In this document: positions 8,251 to 16,477 of the stretch, in pieces | How the letters are laid out: every line of letters starts with the position of its first letter | Position numbering within the stretch: the first letter of the stretch is position 1 | Origin: an uncultured Christensenellaceae bacterium | GTDB lineage: Bacteria; Bacillota; Clostridia; Christensenellales; Borkfalkiaceae | Direction: 5' to 3' | Assembly: GCA_910589015.1 (NCBI GenBank) | Contig: CAJUSA010000020.1 | Coordinates: 1 to 29,570, forward strand | DNA: 29,570 bases | Notes under the pieces: model-generated | Seen by the model: only the letters and a program-made list of their open reading frames with translations | Told to the model about the DNA's origin: nothing | The model's database searches: none | Translations under genes and position numbers: made by a program

Positions 8251-10245
8251 TTACAAAACAATTATTTTGCCGTCTTTGATTTTAATCTTTATTTTGAGTT
8301 TTTCGTCTGCAACGGACGCGGCTACGACGATTTCGTAAATGCCGTCCTCCACTTCCCAACGATCGTGCCCGACCGACCAATATTCGAACGCGCGCAAATT
8401 GAGCTTCGCCGTCACCTTTTCCTTCTTGCCTGCCTTTACAAGCGTCTTTGCAAAGCTCTTTAATTCCTTATGCGGGCGGTAGACGTAAGAGCTCGCGGCG
8501 CGAACGTAAATTTGCGACACTTCCTTTCCGTCGATTGCCGAAACGTTTTCGATTTCGAAGTTTACTTCGAGTTTATCGTCCGCCGTTTTCAAAACCAAAT
8601 TTTTATATTCGAACGTTGAATAACTCAGCCCGTACCCGAACGGAAACAAAACAGGAACGTTGTAGGTATCGTAGTAGCGATAGCCTACGTCGAGCCCCTC
8701 TTCGTACCGCGTCACCGCGCCGTCGATATATCCGTTAGCCACAGGCGTATCCTCATAGCAGAGCGGAAACGTTTCGGAAAGCTTTCCGCTCGGATTGACC
8801 GTTCCCGTTAAAACGTTCGCAACCGCTTCATCGCCCCTTTCGCCGGGGAAGCCCGCCCAGACGACGGCGGCAACTTCGTTTATCCACGCACTCATGTCGA
8901 TGGGTGCGCCTGCGAACAGCACCACTACCGTATTGGGATTGACCGCCGCGGTATCTAATATTGCACGTTCCTGAACGTCGGAAAGTCTCATATGTTTGCG
9001 GTCGTTTCCCTCGTGTTCAATCTCGCCGCCCGTACCCGCAAACACGATATTCACGTCGCTTTCCGCCGCGTTCCCGATTGCCTCGCGCGGATTCATTCCA
9101 ATCCAGTTGTTGATCCCGTTATCGTCAAACCCGCCGTTAAAAAGCACTGTAAAGCCCTGCTTGCGCAGCGCTTCCGGGATATCGAATTCCTTTGTCAGGC
9201 GGACAACCCTGCTCGAACCGCCGCCCGAAAGATAACGCGAATAATCGCTGTTTGCGCTGTACGGCGCGCCGTATATTCCGCATGCCGAAAGCGATTGCCC
9301 CTTTTTGAGCGGCAACACGCCCTCGTTCTTTAACAGCACGATGCCCTCTTCCGCCGCTTCCCGCGATACATTTATGCGATCCTCCCGGATGCGTTTTCTC
9401 GTTTTTCCTTTTTGCAATTCTTTGCAACGGGCAACCATATCCAATACGCGATGCGCGCAAGCGTCGATCTCTGCTTCCGTAATTTTGCCCGCCTTGTAAT
9501 CTTCGACCAATTTGTCGTAATTACTCTGCGAAAAGGGCATTTCGAGATCCAAGCCCGCTTTCGCGGCTTTCGCGCGATCGTACACCGCGTCCCAATCGGA
9601 AATGATTGCGCCGTCGAAGCCGTATTCCTCACGCAAAACGGAAAAGCCCTTTTTGTATTCCGAGCCCTGCACGCCGTTGATTTTGTTATATGAGCACATA
9701 ATCGAAACGGGCTTTGCCTCGCACGCGATCTCGAACGGTTTATAATAGATTTCTCTAAGCGTCCGCTCGTCCACCTCGCTTGACTGCAACTTACGGTTAT
9801 ATTCGAGATTGTTACAACAAAAATGCTTTAAGCATGCGCCCGCACCCTCTTGCTGCATGGCGGCAATATATTCGCGTGCGATCGTGCCCGCAAGATACGG
9901 GTCTTCCGAATAATATTCGAAGTTTCTGCCGCACAGCGGATTGCGCTTGATATTCACGCCCGGTCCGAGCAAAATATCCGCGCCGTAATCGAGACAGTCG
10001 TCCGCCACGCATTCGGCGTAGGCGCGCACCGTTTCCAAATTCCACGTATTCGCCAGCATCTGCGATGAGGGATAGGACACGGACGGAATCTCATCTTTGT
10101 CGTAATGTAAAAACATTCTCACGCCCATGCTTGCGTCCGTCACTTTCACGGACGGAAACTTTCCGTTCAAATCGCAGGTATTCCAGGCGTCTTTGCCGCA
10201 GATCAACCGCAGTTTTTCTTCGATCGTTAGTTGGTGTATTTTCAT
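8251..10245 (-). CDS. GH3 beta-glucosidase-like enzyme, cytoplasmic
   Basis: A 664-residue GH3 enzyme with the normal domain order. The N-terminal barrel contains LGPGVNIKRNPLCGRNFEYYSEDP (read in two overlapping parts), then CLKHFCCNN and IISDWDAV with the nucleophile Asp at about residue 217. The (alpha/beta)6 sandwich follows, with EGIVLLKNEGVLPLKKG near 300, and last comes the fibronectin-III-like domain (FGYGLSYSTFEY near 535 onward). It removes terminal beta-linked glucose, xylose or related sugars. No signal peptide is seen. The ATG has GGAG six bases upstream. It is the first gene after the GC-rich hairpin at 10270-10297 and opens the run of cytoplasmic enzymes, 12 bases before GH2. 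Confidence 0.92.
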   Translation of the reverse strand: MKIHQLTIEEKLRLICGKDAWNTCDLNGKFPSVKVTDASMGVRMFLHYDKDEIPSVSYPSSQMLANTWNLETVRAYAECVADDCLDYGADILLGPGVNIKRNPLCGRNFEYYSEDPYLAGTIAREYIAAMQQEGAGACLKHFCCNNLEYNRKLQSSEVDERTLREIYYKPFEIACEAKPVSIMCSYNKINGVQGSEYKKGFSVLREEYGFDGAIISDWDAVYDRAKAAKAGLDLEMPFSQSNYDKLVEDYKAGKITEAEIDACAHRVLDMVARCKELQKGKTRKRIREDRINVSREAAEEGIVLLKNEGVLPLKKGQSLSACGIYGAPYSANSDYSRYLSGGGSSRVVRLTKEFDIPEALRKQGFTVLFNGGFDDNGINNWIGMNPREAIGNAAESDVNIVFAGTGGEIEHEGNDRKHMRLSDVQERAILDTAAVNPNTVVVLFAGAPIDMSAWINEVAAVVWAGFPGERGDEAVANVLTGTVNPSGKLSETFPLCYEDTPVANGYIDGAVTRYEEGLDVGYRYYDTYNVPVLFPFGYGLSYSTFEYKNLVLKTADDKLEVNFEIENVSAIDGKEVSQIYVRAASSYVYRPHKELKSFAKTLVKAGKKEKVTAKLNLRAFEYWSVGHDRWEVEDGIYEIVVAASVADEKLKIKIKIKDGKIIVL

Positions 10246-10269
10246 ATTTTACTCCGCACTTAAAATTTT

Positions 10270-10297
10270 GGGGGCGGCGGCAGTCGCCGCCACCCCC
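10270..10297 (-). terminator. GC-rich intra-operon hairpin (partial terminator or processing site)
   Basis: GGGGGCGGCGGC (10270-10281) faces GCCGCCACCCCC (10286-10297) around a four-base loop. On the minus-strand RNA this is a 12-pair stem with a single G-U pair, followed by AAAATTTT. It fills the 81-base gap between the giant lipoprotein gene and GH3, by far the largest gap in the distal half of the operon. It could be a leaky terminator or an RNA-stabilising stem that makes the surface-protein half more abundant than the cytoplasmic-enzyme half. Confidence 0.55.
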
Positions 10298-10326
10298 TTC
10301 GTAGTCTTTCTGACAAAAACTCAGTT

Positions 10327-13300
10327 TCAGGCTTCGGGAAGTTCTTCCGAAATCTCGAAGTTCCAGCTTGCGTCCTCCGCAGCGTCCCAAGCAAAGAACC
10401 CGACATGCACTTTGTCGTCGGCATATTCTTCATTCAATTCGTTCGTACGATATAACACGCCGTCTAAATACACCTTCAGCGTTTTCCCTTCACGAACGAG
10501 CTGCAGCTTCATCTCCTGATTAGAAGTCCACTTTTGCGTTTGAGCTTCATCCATCAAATGAATGTCGTCCCAGCCCCAATCCTGCACGCGGGGCAAATCC
10601 CAAGTATCGCCGCCCATCCAAGCGATTTTATAGCTTCCGTTGAAGAAATCAAAACGAAGGAACATATACTTTCCGTCTTCGAATTTGATGAAGATACCCT
10701 GCGACTTGCTGCTGTAAGTACTATTATTGAACTTGCCGCCAAGCGTAACCGAAACGTTTCCGTATGTGTCCGTAGAAAGCACGTTGAACCGTTCGACCGC
10801 ATCGTTTACCGCAATCGTTGGATTATCGCCCTCGACGTGCGAGAAGTCGTAACGGTCATAGCTTCCGCTGTTCACAACGATCGTGAATTTCTCGTAATCG
10901 AAAGCAAGCGTAGTAACGTCCGCTGAAATATATATCTTCTTTTGGAACACGGCATACGAATTTCCCGAAACCGTAACGGTATACTCGCCCGCCGGCAATT
11001 TCTCATTCACATCGCCGATTGTTCCGTTTGCACCTACCGTAAACGTTTTGTCGTATCCGAGAAGGTTCGTAAAGCGCACCGTTGCGCCCTCGTCGAGATT
11101 GGTCGTAACGCCCGCCCTGGTTCCCGTAACGGTTGCATTGAGAACATATTCGGTATTATCCGCCGCGCTGACGGACATTTCCGAAAACTCCCAACCGCAG
11201 CCCGTGCCGTAAAGCACGACCTTCAAGTTGTCGTTTGCTTCGCACTTCATGTTGCCGATCCCTACCCAATCCGTACCGTTATAAGCAAACAAAGCAATGG
11301 TATCCCCGTTGCGGACAATACGCAGTTTCAAGCCATCTGCGCTCTTAATGAGCGGGACGATCCAACCCCTTTCCTTTTCCGTTAACCCGTTCAGATCCTT
11401 CCCCTTGTTTTCCTCTCGGTTGGTGAAACTCGAGATTTCTTGGATATTCGCCTTATTTCCTTCGCTGTTGAACGTCCAGAAGAAAATCCCTTTGCCGCTT
11501 TCCGTCATTTGAATCATAAAGCGCTGCATGGTTGTTTTATAAGTCCAGCCGTCCTCGAAATTGATCGCTCTCACCGTCGTTTCCAAAACGACGTCCGCAT
11601 TTTTCAGCGAGCCGTCAATTACAACTTCCGCGCTTCCCGCATAGGATTTGTCGTCCGGCATCGCCTCGACGATCGTAATTGTCTGATTTTTATCGTTCAC
11701 GATCACGTTATCGTTGCTCGCATAGCCAAGCGTGGCGTTCATGGTAAGCGTAGCCGTTCCGCTCGCCTCTACCGTAAACGTTATATCGTTATATCCGTAC
11801 AGACTTACCATATATTCCACCCCTGCGCAAAGCGTTCCGCTCAGCACGCCGTTTGCGCCTGCCGTGAGCACGCCCTTATGGTAACGCGAATCGATCGTTA
11901 TTTCCGTTCCCGCTACCGTTAAATTGTTGCCTTCTAAATCCTTTAACACGAGCGTTACCGTCGCCGAGGAAACCTCAAAATCGAGTACGATATCCTCCGC
12001 CGTCGTAGGCGTGCCATCGGCAAGATAATATTTGCTTCCGTTTACGAAGTGCTCGATATGCCCGGGAACGTTCGCCTCGTAAAGTTGTTCTTCTACATGC
12101 GTGCCGAGATCGGTCGCGTTCATTTCAGAGAATTCCCAACCGCAGCCCGTGCCGTACAGAACGATCTTCGTTTGATCGTTTACTTCGCATTCCGCGCTGC
12201 CGAAATAAACCCATTCCGTTCCGTTGTGCGCATACAGCGCGAGCGAACCGCCGTTTCTCACGACGCGCAATTTCAAGCCGTCTTCGCTCTTGATAAGCGG
12301 AACGATCCAGCCTCTTCCAAGCTCACCCCAATCGTTAATATCGAGTTCCGCGCCGCCTTCCGTTTCGCGGTTCGTCAAGCTGTTGATCGCTTTGACGTTC
12401 GCCTTATCGCCACCGCTGCTGAATACCCAGAAGAAGAATCCTTTGCCGCTTTCAGTCATCTGAATCATGAAACGCTGCATGGTCTGTTTGTAATCCCAAC
12501 CGTCGGCAAAATTATCGGCTTTGACCGTCGTTTCAAACAAGACGTTGGCCGATTTCAGCGCAGCGTCGGTCACATATTCCGCATTGCCGGTATACGATTT
12601 GTCTCCGGGCAACCCCTCGTAAATCGTTACGGTTTTATCCGTATCGTTTACGTCAACGTTTTGGTTACTTGCATGCGCGATCGTCGCGTTTAAGGTGAGC
12701 GTTACTTCCCCGCTTGCCGTTACCGTAAGTTTTGCGTCGTTATACCCGTACACGCTCGCCGTGTATTCACCCGCGTACAGCGTGCCGCTTAATACGCCGT
12801 TTGAGTCCGCCGTGAGTTCCCCGTTATGGAACTGAGATTTTACCGTCACTTTCGTGCCGTTGGCAACCGTTATGTTATTCCCGTCCAAACCCTTCAACAC
12901 AAGCGTCACCGTCGCTTGGGAAACAATCAATTCCGTCTTTACTTCTTCCGCAGTGGTGGGCGTGCCGTCGGGCAGATAGTATTTGTTTCCGTTTACGTAG
13001 TGCGCGATATGTCCGGGCGTTCCGACTACGGGAAGTTGTTCTTCCACAAAAGTACCGAGGTCAGTCAGCGCATTTTGCGAGAATTCCCAGCCGCAGCCCG
13101 TGCCGTAGAAGACGATCTTCGTTTGGTCGTTTGCTTCGCATTCCACGCTGCCGAAGTAAACCCAATCCGCATTATCGTAAGCGTACAGTGCAATCGTTCC
13201 GCCGTCTCTGATCACCCGCAGTTTTAAGCCGTCGTCGCTTCTGATGAACGGAACGATCCATCCTCTTTCCTCTTCCGTCCAATCGTTAATGTCAAGTTCC

Positions 13301-15393
13301 TTACCGCCCTCTGTCTCGTAATTCGTCAAGCTGTTGATTGCTTTGATATTCGCTTTATAACCGCCGTTGTTGAATACCCAGAAGAAGAGCCCCTTGCCGC
13401 TCTCCGTCATTTGTATCATAAAGCGCTGCATGGTTGTTTTATAAGTCCAGCCGTCGGCAAAATTATCCGCTCTCACCGTCGTTTCCAACAGAATTTTTGC
13501 AGATTTCAGCGTGCTATCCGTTACGACTTCCGCCGTTCCCGTATAAGTTTTATCGGGATTCAACGCCTCCACGATCGAAACGGTCTTTTCGAGATCGCTC
13601 ACGATGACGTTATCGTTGCTTGCAGTCGCAAAAATTTTGATAAGCTCGGATTCTGCCGTGCCCGTGCCTTTGGTTACGACAACTGTCTTTTGCGGATATC
13701 CTTCCACCGAAAGCGTGTAGGTCGTGCACAGAAGATCGTTAAAGGTTACAACGCCGCTTGCATCCGTCGTTGCCGTAATCGGATCGCCGAAGCCGTCCGT
13801 TAAGGAAACGTTCGTATTTGCAAGCGGGGTAAGCCCCTCTTTCGCCTTATCCTTGAGCGTAAGCGTAACCGACTGCGTTTCGTTTTTTATAACAACGGGG
13901 GTTACGGTAATATCCGCCGTATTCCAAGGAAGGTTCAAATCGGCAAGCGAAACACTGAACGCACCCGCATTTGCCTGAACGGTTTTGCCGTTGATATTCA
14001 ACCCGCGGAACACGTAGCCTTCCTTTACGGTAACCGTTCCTTCGAGCGATCCGTTTGCCGCAACCTTTTCGGACAAGCCGCTGATCGTTGCATTTTCATC
14101 CATGGCGGTGGTCACCTTGTACTGCGTTGCCACGGTTTGGAAGTCCTCCGAGAAGCCCTCGTGCGTGACGATCATATATTTATGATCCGCGCCTCTGTCG
14201 GAATAGCCCGTTTTTTCCCAAAGATACCATGCCTCGGTGACGTCGCCGTCGCCGATCGGCGAGCAAAGGCTTGTTCCGTTGTTGTCGAACTTGTCGGCTT
14301 GATCTTTGTTATACATGCACCCGACCGTCGTCACCAAAATGTTGTAACCGTTTTTGAGAACGGTTTTGCCGTCCTGCTTTTCAAAGGCGTAGGCAAGAAC
14401 GGCTTTATTGGTTTCGGCAAGCTTTTCGAACGAGCAGTAAATTTCCCAAGTCGTCGTATACTTCGTGGGTGCGTCGTCCCCGTTCGTTTCGGTTTTGAAC
14501 GCCTTCACGGAGGAAGCGTCGTGCGTTGATATGCTGCCGTTAAGACCGAGGTTCATACAGATCGTCTGCGCTTCACTAACCGCCGCGTTCCCCGGCAAGT
14601 GTTTATCCTCGGTATTGCGGGCGTTGATATAAATTTTAACGTTCCCCCATTTGCTCTGTTCTGCCGCGGGCGTATTATGGTTGGTTACCAAGTGGAAATA
14701 AACGCCGTCGCTTGCAAGCGTTGCTTTTAACACCATGCCCAGACCGCCGTCGCGTACGTTTGCCGCACCGATGACGAACGCATTTTCGGTATGATAAAAA
14801 TCCCCCGTCGCCGTGCCGTCGATTGTTTCCTGAATTTTATCGATTTTCAAATCCTCTTCGGTAACGACTTTATCACCGTATTCGTCGCCGAACATCGTTC
14901 CGCACATATTGCACGTCCACGAAGGCTTTCTGCCGAATGCGTCCTTGGTGGGATCTTCGGCGGGACGGGTATTGGGAACACCGTCCTTTTCGCCCGTAAA
15001 ATCATGTTCGACGGTTACGCCGATCTCTTCGAGCGTCAGCGTGCCTGCCTCGTTGGCATAATACACGCCCGGCTCGCGCGAACAGGTGTAATATTCTACG
15101 TTGCCCGGCTTGGTGCAGGTTGCCTGATTGCCGTCGTGCTTGGTCATATCATGCCCGATCGCATCTTTTACGACGGGCGCGGCAATTTCGTGTTCGCCCG
15201 CCTCATCTGAATACATCTTATCGCAGTGCGTGCAAAGATAATACTGTTCGTATCCTGCCTCCGTACAAGTGGGATCTTTCCCCGCGACAAGTGTCGGATT
15301 ATGCGCGCCCCCGCCGCAACCGGCAAGCGCGGCGCCAAATGACAGCGTAAACAACGTGCTGAGTGCAATGAGTCCTTTCTTTTTTCCTTTCAT
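10327..15393 (-). CDS. Giant repeat-bearing surface lipoprotein, putative glycan binding
   Basis: This 1688-residue lipoprotein has a signal peptide ending in the lipobox LAGC (Cys at about residue 26). Three cysteine-pair modules follow (about 30-175: CTEAG..YYLCTHC, CTKPG..YYTC, WTCNMCG), then a CBM9/DOMON-like domain (about 180-420) and an Ig-like stretch. Three tandem repeats of 317 residues begin at about 591, the third partial; each combines a concanavalin/LamG-like lectin fold (TTMQRFMIQMTESGKG, RGWIVPLIKS, YGTGCGWEFS) with an Ig-like segment. A last lectin-like domain ends the protein (about 1500-1688). No catalytic motif is seen, so it is probably a cell-surface glycan-capture scaffold. 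I start at the ATG at 15393 behind AAGAGG; the longer frame upstream has no good ribosome site. Confidence 0.85.
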   Translation of the reverse strand: MKGKKKGLIALSTLFTLSFGAALAGCGGGAHNPTLVAGKDPTCTEAGYEQYYLCTHCDKMYSDEAGEHEIAAPVVKDAIGHDMTKHDGNQATCTKPGNVEYYTCSREPGVYYANEAGTLTLEEIGVTVEHDFTGEKDGVPNTRPAEDPTKDAFGRKPSWTCNMCGTMFGDEYGDKVVTEEDLKIDKIQETIDGTATGDFYHTENAFVIGAANVRDGGLGMVLKATLASDGVYFHLVTNHNTPAAEQSKWGNVKIYINARNTEDKHLPGNAAVSEAQTICMNLGLNGSISTHDASSVKAFKTETNGDDAPTKYTTTWEIYCSFEKLAETNKAVLAYAFEKQDGKTVLKNGYNILVTTVGCMYNKDQADKFDNNGTSLCSPIGDGDVTEAWYLWEKTGYSDRGADHKYMIVTHEGFSEDFQTVATQYKVTTAMDENATISGLSEKVAANGSLEGTVTVKEGYVFRGLNINGKTVQANAGAFSVSLADLNLPWNTADITVTPVVIKNETQSVTLTLKDKAKEGLTPLANTNVSLTDGFGDPITATTDASGVVTFNDLLCTTYTLSVEGYPQKTVVVTKGTGTAESELIKIFATASNDNVIVSDLEKTVSIVEALNPDKTYTGTAEVVTDSTLKSAKILLETTVRADNFADGWTYKTTMQRFMIQMTESGKGLFFWVFNNGGYKANIKAINSLTNYETEGGKELDINDWTEEERGWIVPFIRSDDGLKLRVIRDGGTIALYAYDNADWVYFGSVECEANDQTKIVFYGTGCGWEFSQNALTDLGTFVEEQLPVVGTPGHIAHYVNGNKYYLPDGTPTTAEEVKTELIVSQATVTLVLKGLDGNNITVANGTKVTVKSQFHNGELTADSNGVLSGTLYAGEYTASVYGYNDAKLTVTASGEVTLTLNATIAHASNQNVDVNDTDKTVTIYEGLPGDKSYTGNAEYVTDAALKSANVLFETTVKADNFADGWDYKQTMQRFMIQMTESGKGFFFWVFSSGGDKANVKAINSLTNRETEGGAELDINDWGELGRGWIVPLIKSEDGLKLRVVRNGGSLALYAHNGTEWVYFGSAECEVNDQTKIVLYGTGCGWEFSEMNATDLGTHVEEQLYEANVPGHIEHFVNGSKYYLADGTPTTAEDIVLDFEVSSATVTLVLKDLEGNNLTVAGTEITIDSRYHKGVLTAGANGVLSGTLCAGVEYMVSLYGYNDITFTVEASGTATLTMNATLGYASNDNVIVNDKNQTITIVEAMPDDKSYAGSAEVVIDGSLKNADVVLETTVRAINFEDGWTYKTTMQRFMIQMTESGKGIFFWTFNSEGNKANIQEISSFTNREENKGKDLNGLTEKERGWIVPLIKSADGLKLRIVRNGDTIALFAYNGTDWVGIGNMKCEANDNLKVVLYGTGCGWEFSEMSVSAADNTEYVLNATVTGTRAGVTTNLDEGATVRFTNLLGYDKTFTVGANGTIGDVNEKLPAGEYTVTVSGNSYAVFQKKIYISADVTTLAFDYEKFTIVVNSGSYDRYDFSHVEGDNPTIAVNDAVERFNVLSTDTYGNVSVTLGGKFNNSTYSSKSQGIFIKFEDGKYMFLRFDFFNGSYKIAWMGGDTWDLPRVQDWGWDDIHLMDEAQTQKWTSNQEMKLQLVREGKTLKVYLDGVLYRTNELNEEYADDKVHVGFFAWDAAEDASWNFEISEELPEA
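11150..13623 (-). repeat. Three tandem 951-bp in-gene repeats (third partial)
   Basis: Within the giant lipoprotein gene the same blocks recur exactly 951 bases (317 codons) apart. The codon pair for Ala-Ser before N-x-N-V lies at 13618-13623, 12667-12672 and 11716-11721. The codons for TTMQRFMIQMTESGKG recur with the identical spacing (ends at 13433, 12482, 11531). Units are 12673-13623, 11722-12672 and about 11150-11721. By eye the copies are roughly three-quarters identical in DNA, so they are not a very recent duplication, but unit length is perfectly conserved. Confidence 0.85.
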
Positions 15394-15433
15394 GTTTTTA
15401 CCTCTTAACATATATTTTTTGAAACAAAATGCT

Positions 15434-16465
15434 TCATTGATCCTGTTTATCGGCAAACGTTGCCGAAATTTCGATATTGCCGCCGCAACGGACGGAAAGA
15501 ACGCCTTTCTTTACCTCGCCCGTAACGTCCCTGCCGTTTGCAGTGATCGAAACGAGTTCTTTCCCCGCTTCGGGCTTTACGTTAAAGTTTACGGTATCGC
15601 CCGTCAAACACCAATCGTAACCCCATTCCTCGGTTACCTGTCCGCCCGAGGCTTGAATCGTAATTTTATTGCTGATAAAACCGTCTTTATCGAACACATA
15701 GCCTTGATTGTATGCTCCCCATGCGGAAATTTCGGGCGATTGTCTTGCCCCGAAGTTATACCACGTTCTGAAAGTCCCGCTTTCGAGCAGATTCTCATCG
15801 TTGAACCGCGACGAAATCATGGTTGGGTTGAGATAAACAAGCTCGGGGCGCGTCTCCAATCCGAACAGCGACCAGGGCATGAAATACTCCGCGTCGAAGC
15901 CGTAGCACTCGCCCGCGGCAATGCTCCCGTGCCGCACGACGGCAGAATAGATATCGTATCCCGATGTGTCGATATTGCTGATACCCAACGGCGTCATGAT
16001 ACTGAAATTAAACTCGTTTCCCGCCGAACACTCTATTTCGTATACGCTGTAATTGGGACTGCTCTTTGAATCAACCGAAAAATAACAGTTGAAGCAGCTG
16101 CTGTTTCCGGTAGCGACGTGCTCGCTGTAAACGACGGGAAGGCTATCGCGGAACTTTGCCGCCACCACGATGCCCGATTTGGAAAAATAGGTCGTTACGT
16201 CCAGCGTTCCGTCCTCGTTATTCGAGATCTTATGCCCCTTGAACCACTTGCGCGATTCGTTGTAAAAACTCTCGTCGAACTTTCCGTCGATCTTCACGTT
16301 ACCGTCGACGACGGGATTTTCCTTTCCGAATCCGTACGTTTTATCCGACTTGATTACCGTATATTCGTACTGCGGACCCTTTGCCTGCAAGCCGCACCCC
16401 GCGAGAAGCCCTGCCGTCGCAACCGACATGACCGCGCCGAGCGCGATTGCCGTAAATTTTTTCAT
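15434..16465 (-). CDS. CBM9/DOMON-like surface lipoprotein
   Basis: A 343-residue lipoprotein: the signal peptide ends in LLAGC (Cys at about residue 24). Next comes a beta-sandwich beginning VDGNVKIDGKFDESFYNESRKWFKG, a pattern typical of CBM9/DOMON-like carbohydrate-binding domains (shown here by the short core DGKFDESFY), and continuing to about residue 250. A small C-terminal beta domain of about 80 residues follows (GDTVNFNVKPEAGKELVSIT). No catalytic residues are recognisable. It probably binds a sugar on the cell surface and acts with the giant lipoprotein, whose N-terminal region carries a similar domain. The start is a strong one: AAGGAGGG seven bases before ATG. Gaps to the neighbours are 12 and 40 bases. 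Confidence 0.75.
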   Translation of the reverse strand: MKKFTAIALGAVMSVATAGLLAGCGLQAKGPQYEYTVIKSDKTYGFGKENPVVDGNVKIDGKFDESFYNESRKWFKGHKISNNEDGTLDVTTYFSKSGIVVAAKFRDSLPVVYSEHVATGNSSCFNCYFSVDSKSSPNYSVYEIECSAGNEFNFSIMTPLGISNIDTSGYDIYSAVVRHGSIAAGECYGFDAEYFMPWSLFGLETRPELVYLNPTMISSRFNDENLLESGTFRTWYNFGARQSPEISAWGAYNQGYVFDKDGFISNKITIQASGGQVTEEWGYDWCLTGDTVNFNVKPEAGKELVSITANGRDVTGEVKKGVLSVRCGGNIEISATFADKQDQ

Positions 16466-16477
16466 CTTCTTCCCTCC

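Noticed and set aside
12049..12693. Plus-strand open frame of 214 codons
   Set aside because: It is antisense to the repeated region of the giant lipoprotein; similar shadows recur in each repeat.
11150..13623. CRISPR-like or satellite array
   Set aside because: The repeat unit is 951 bp, stays in frame and encodes protein domains.
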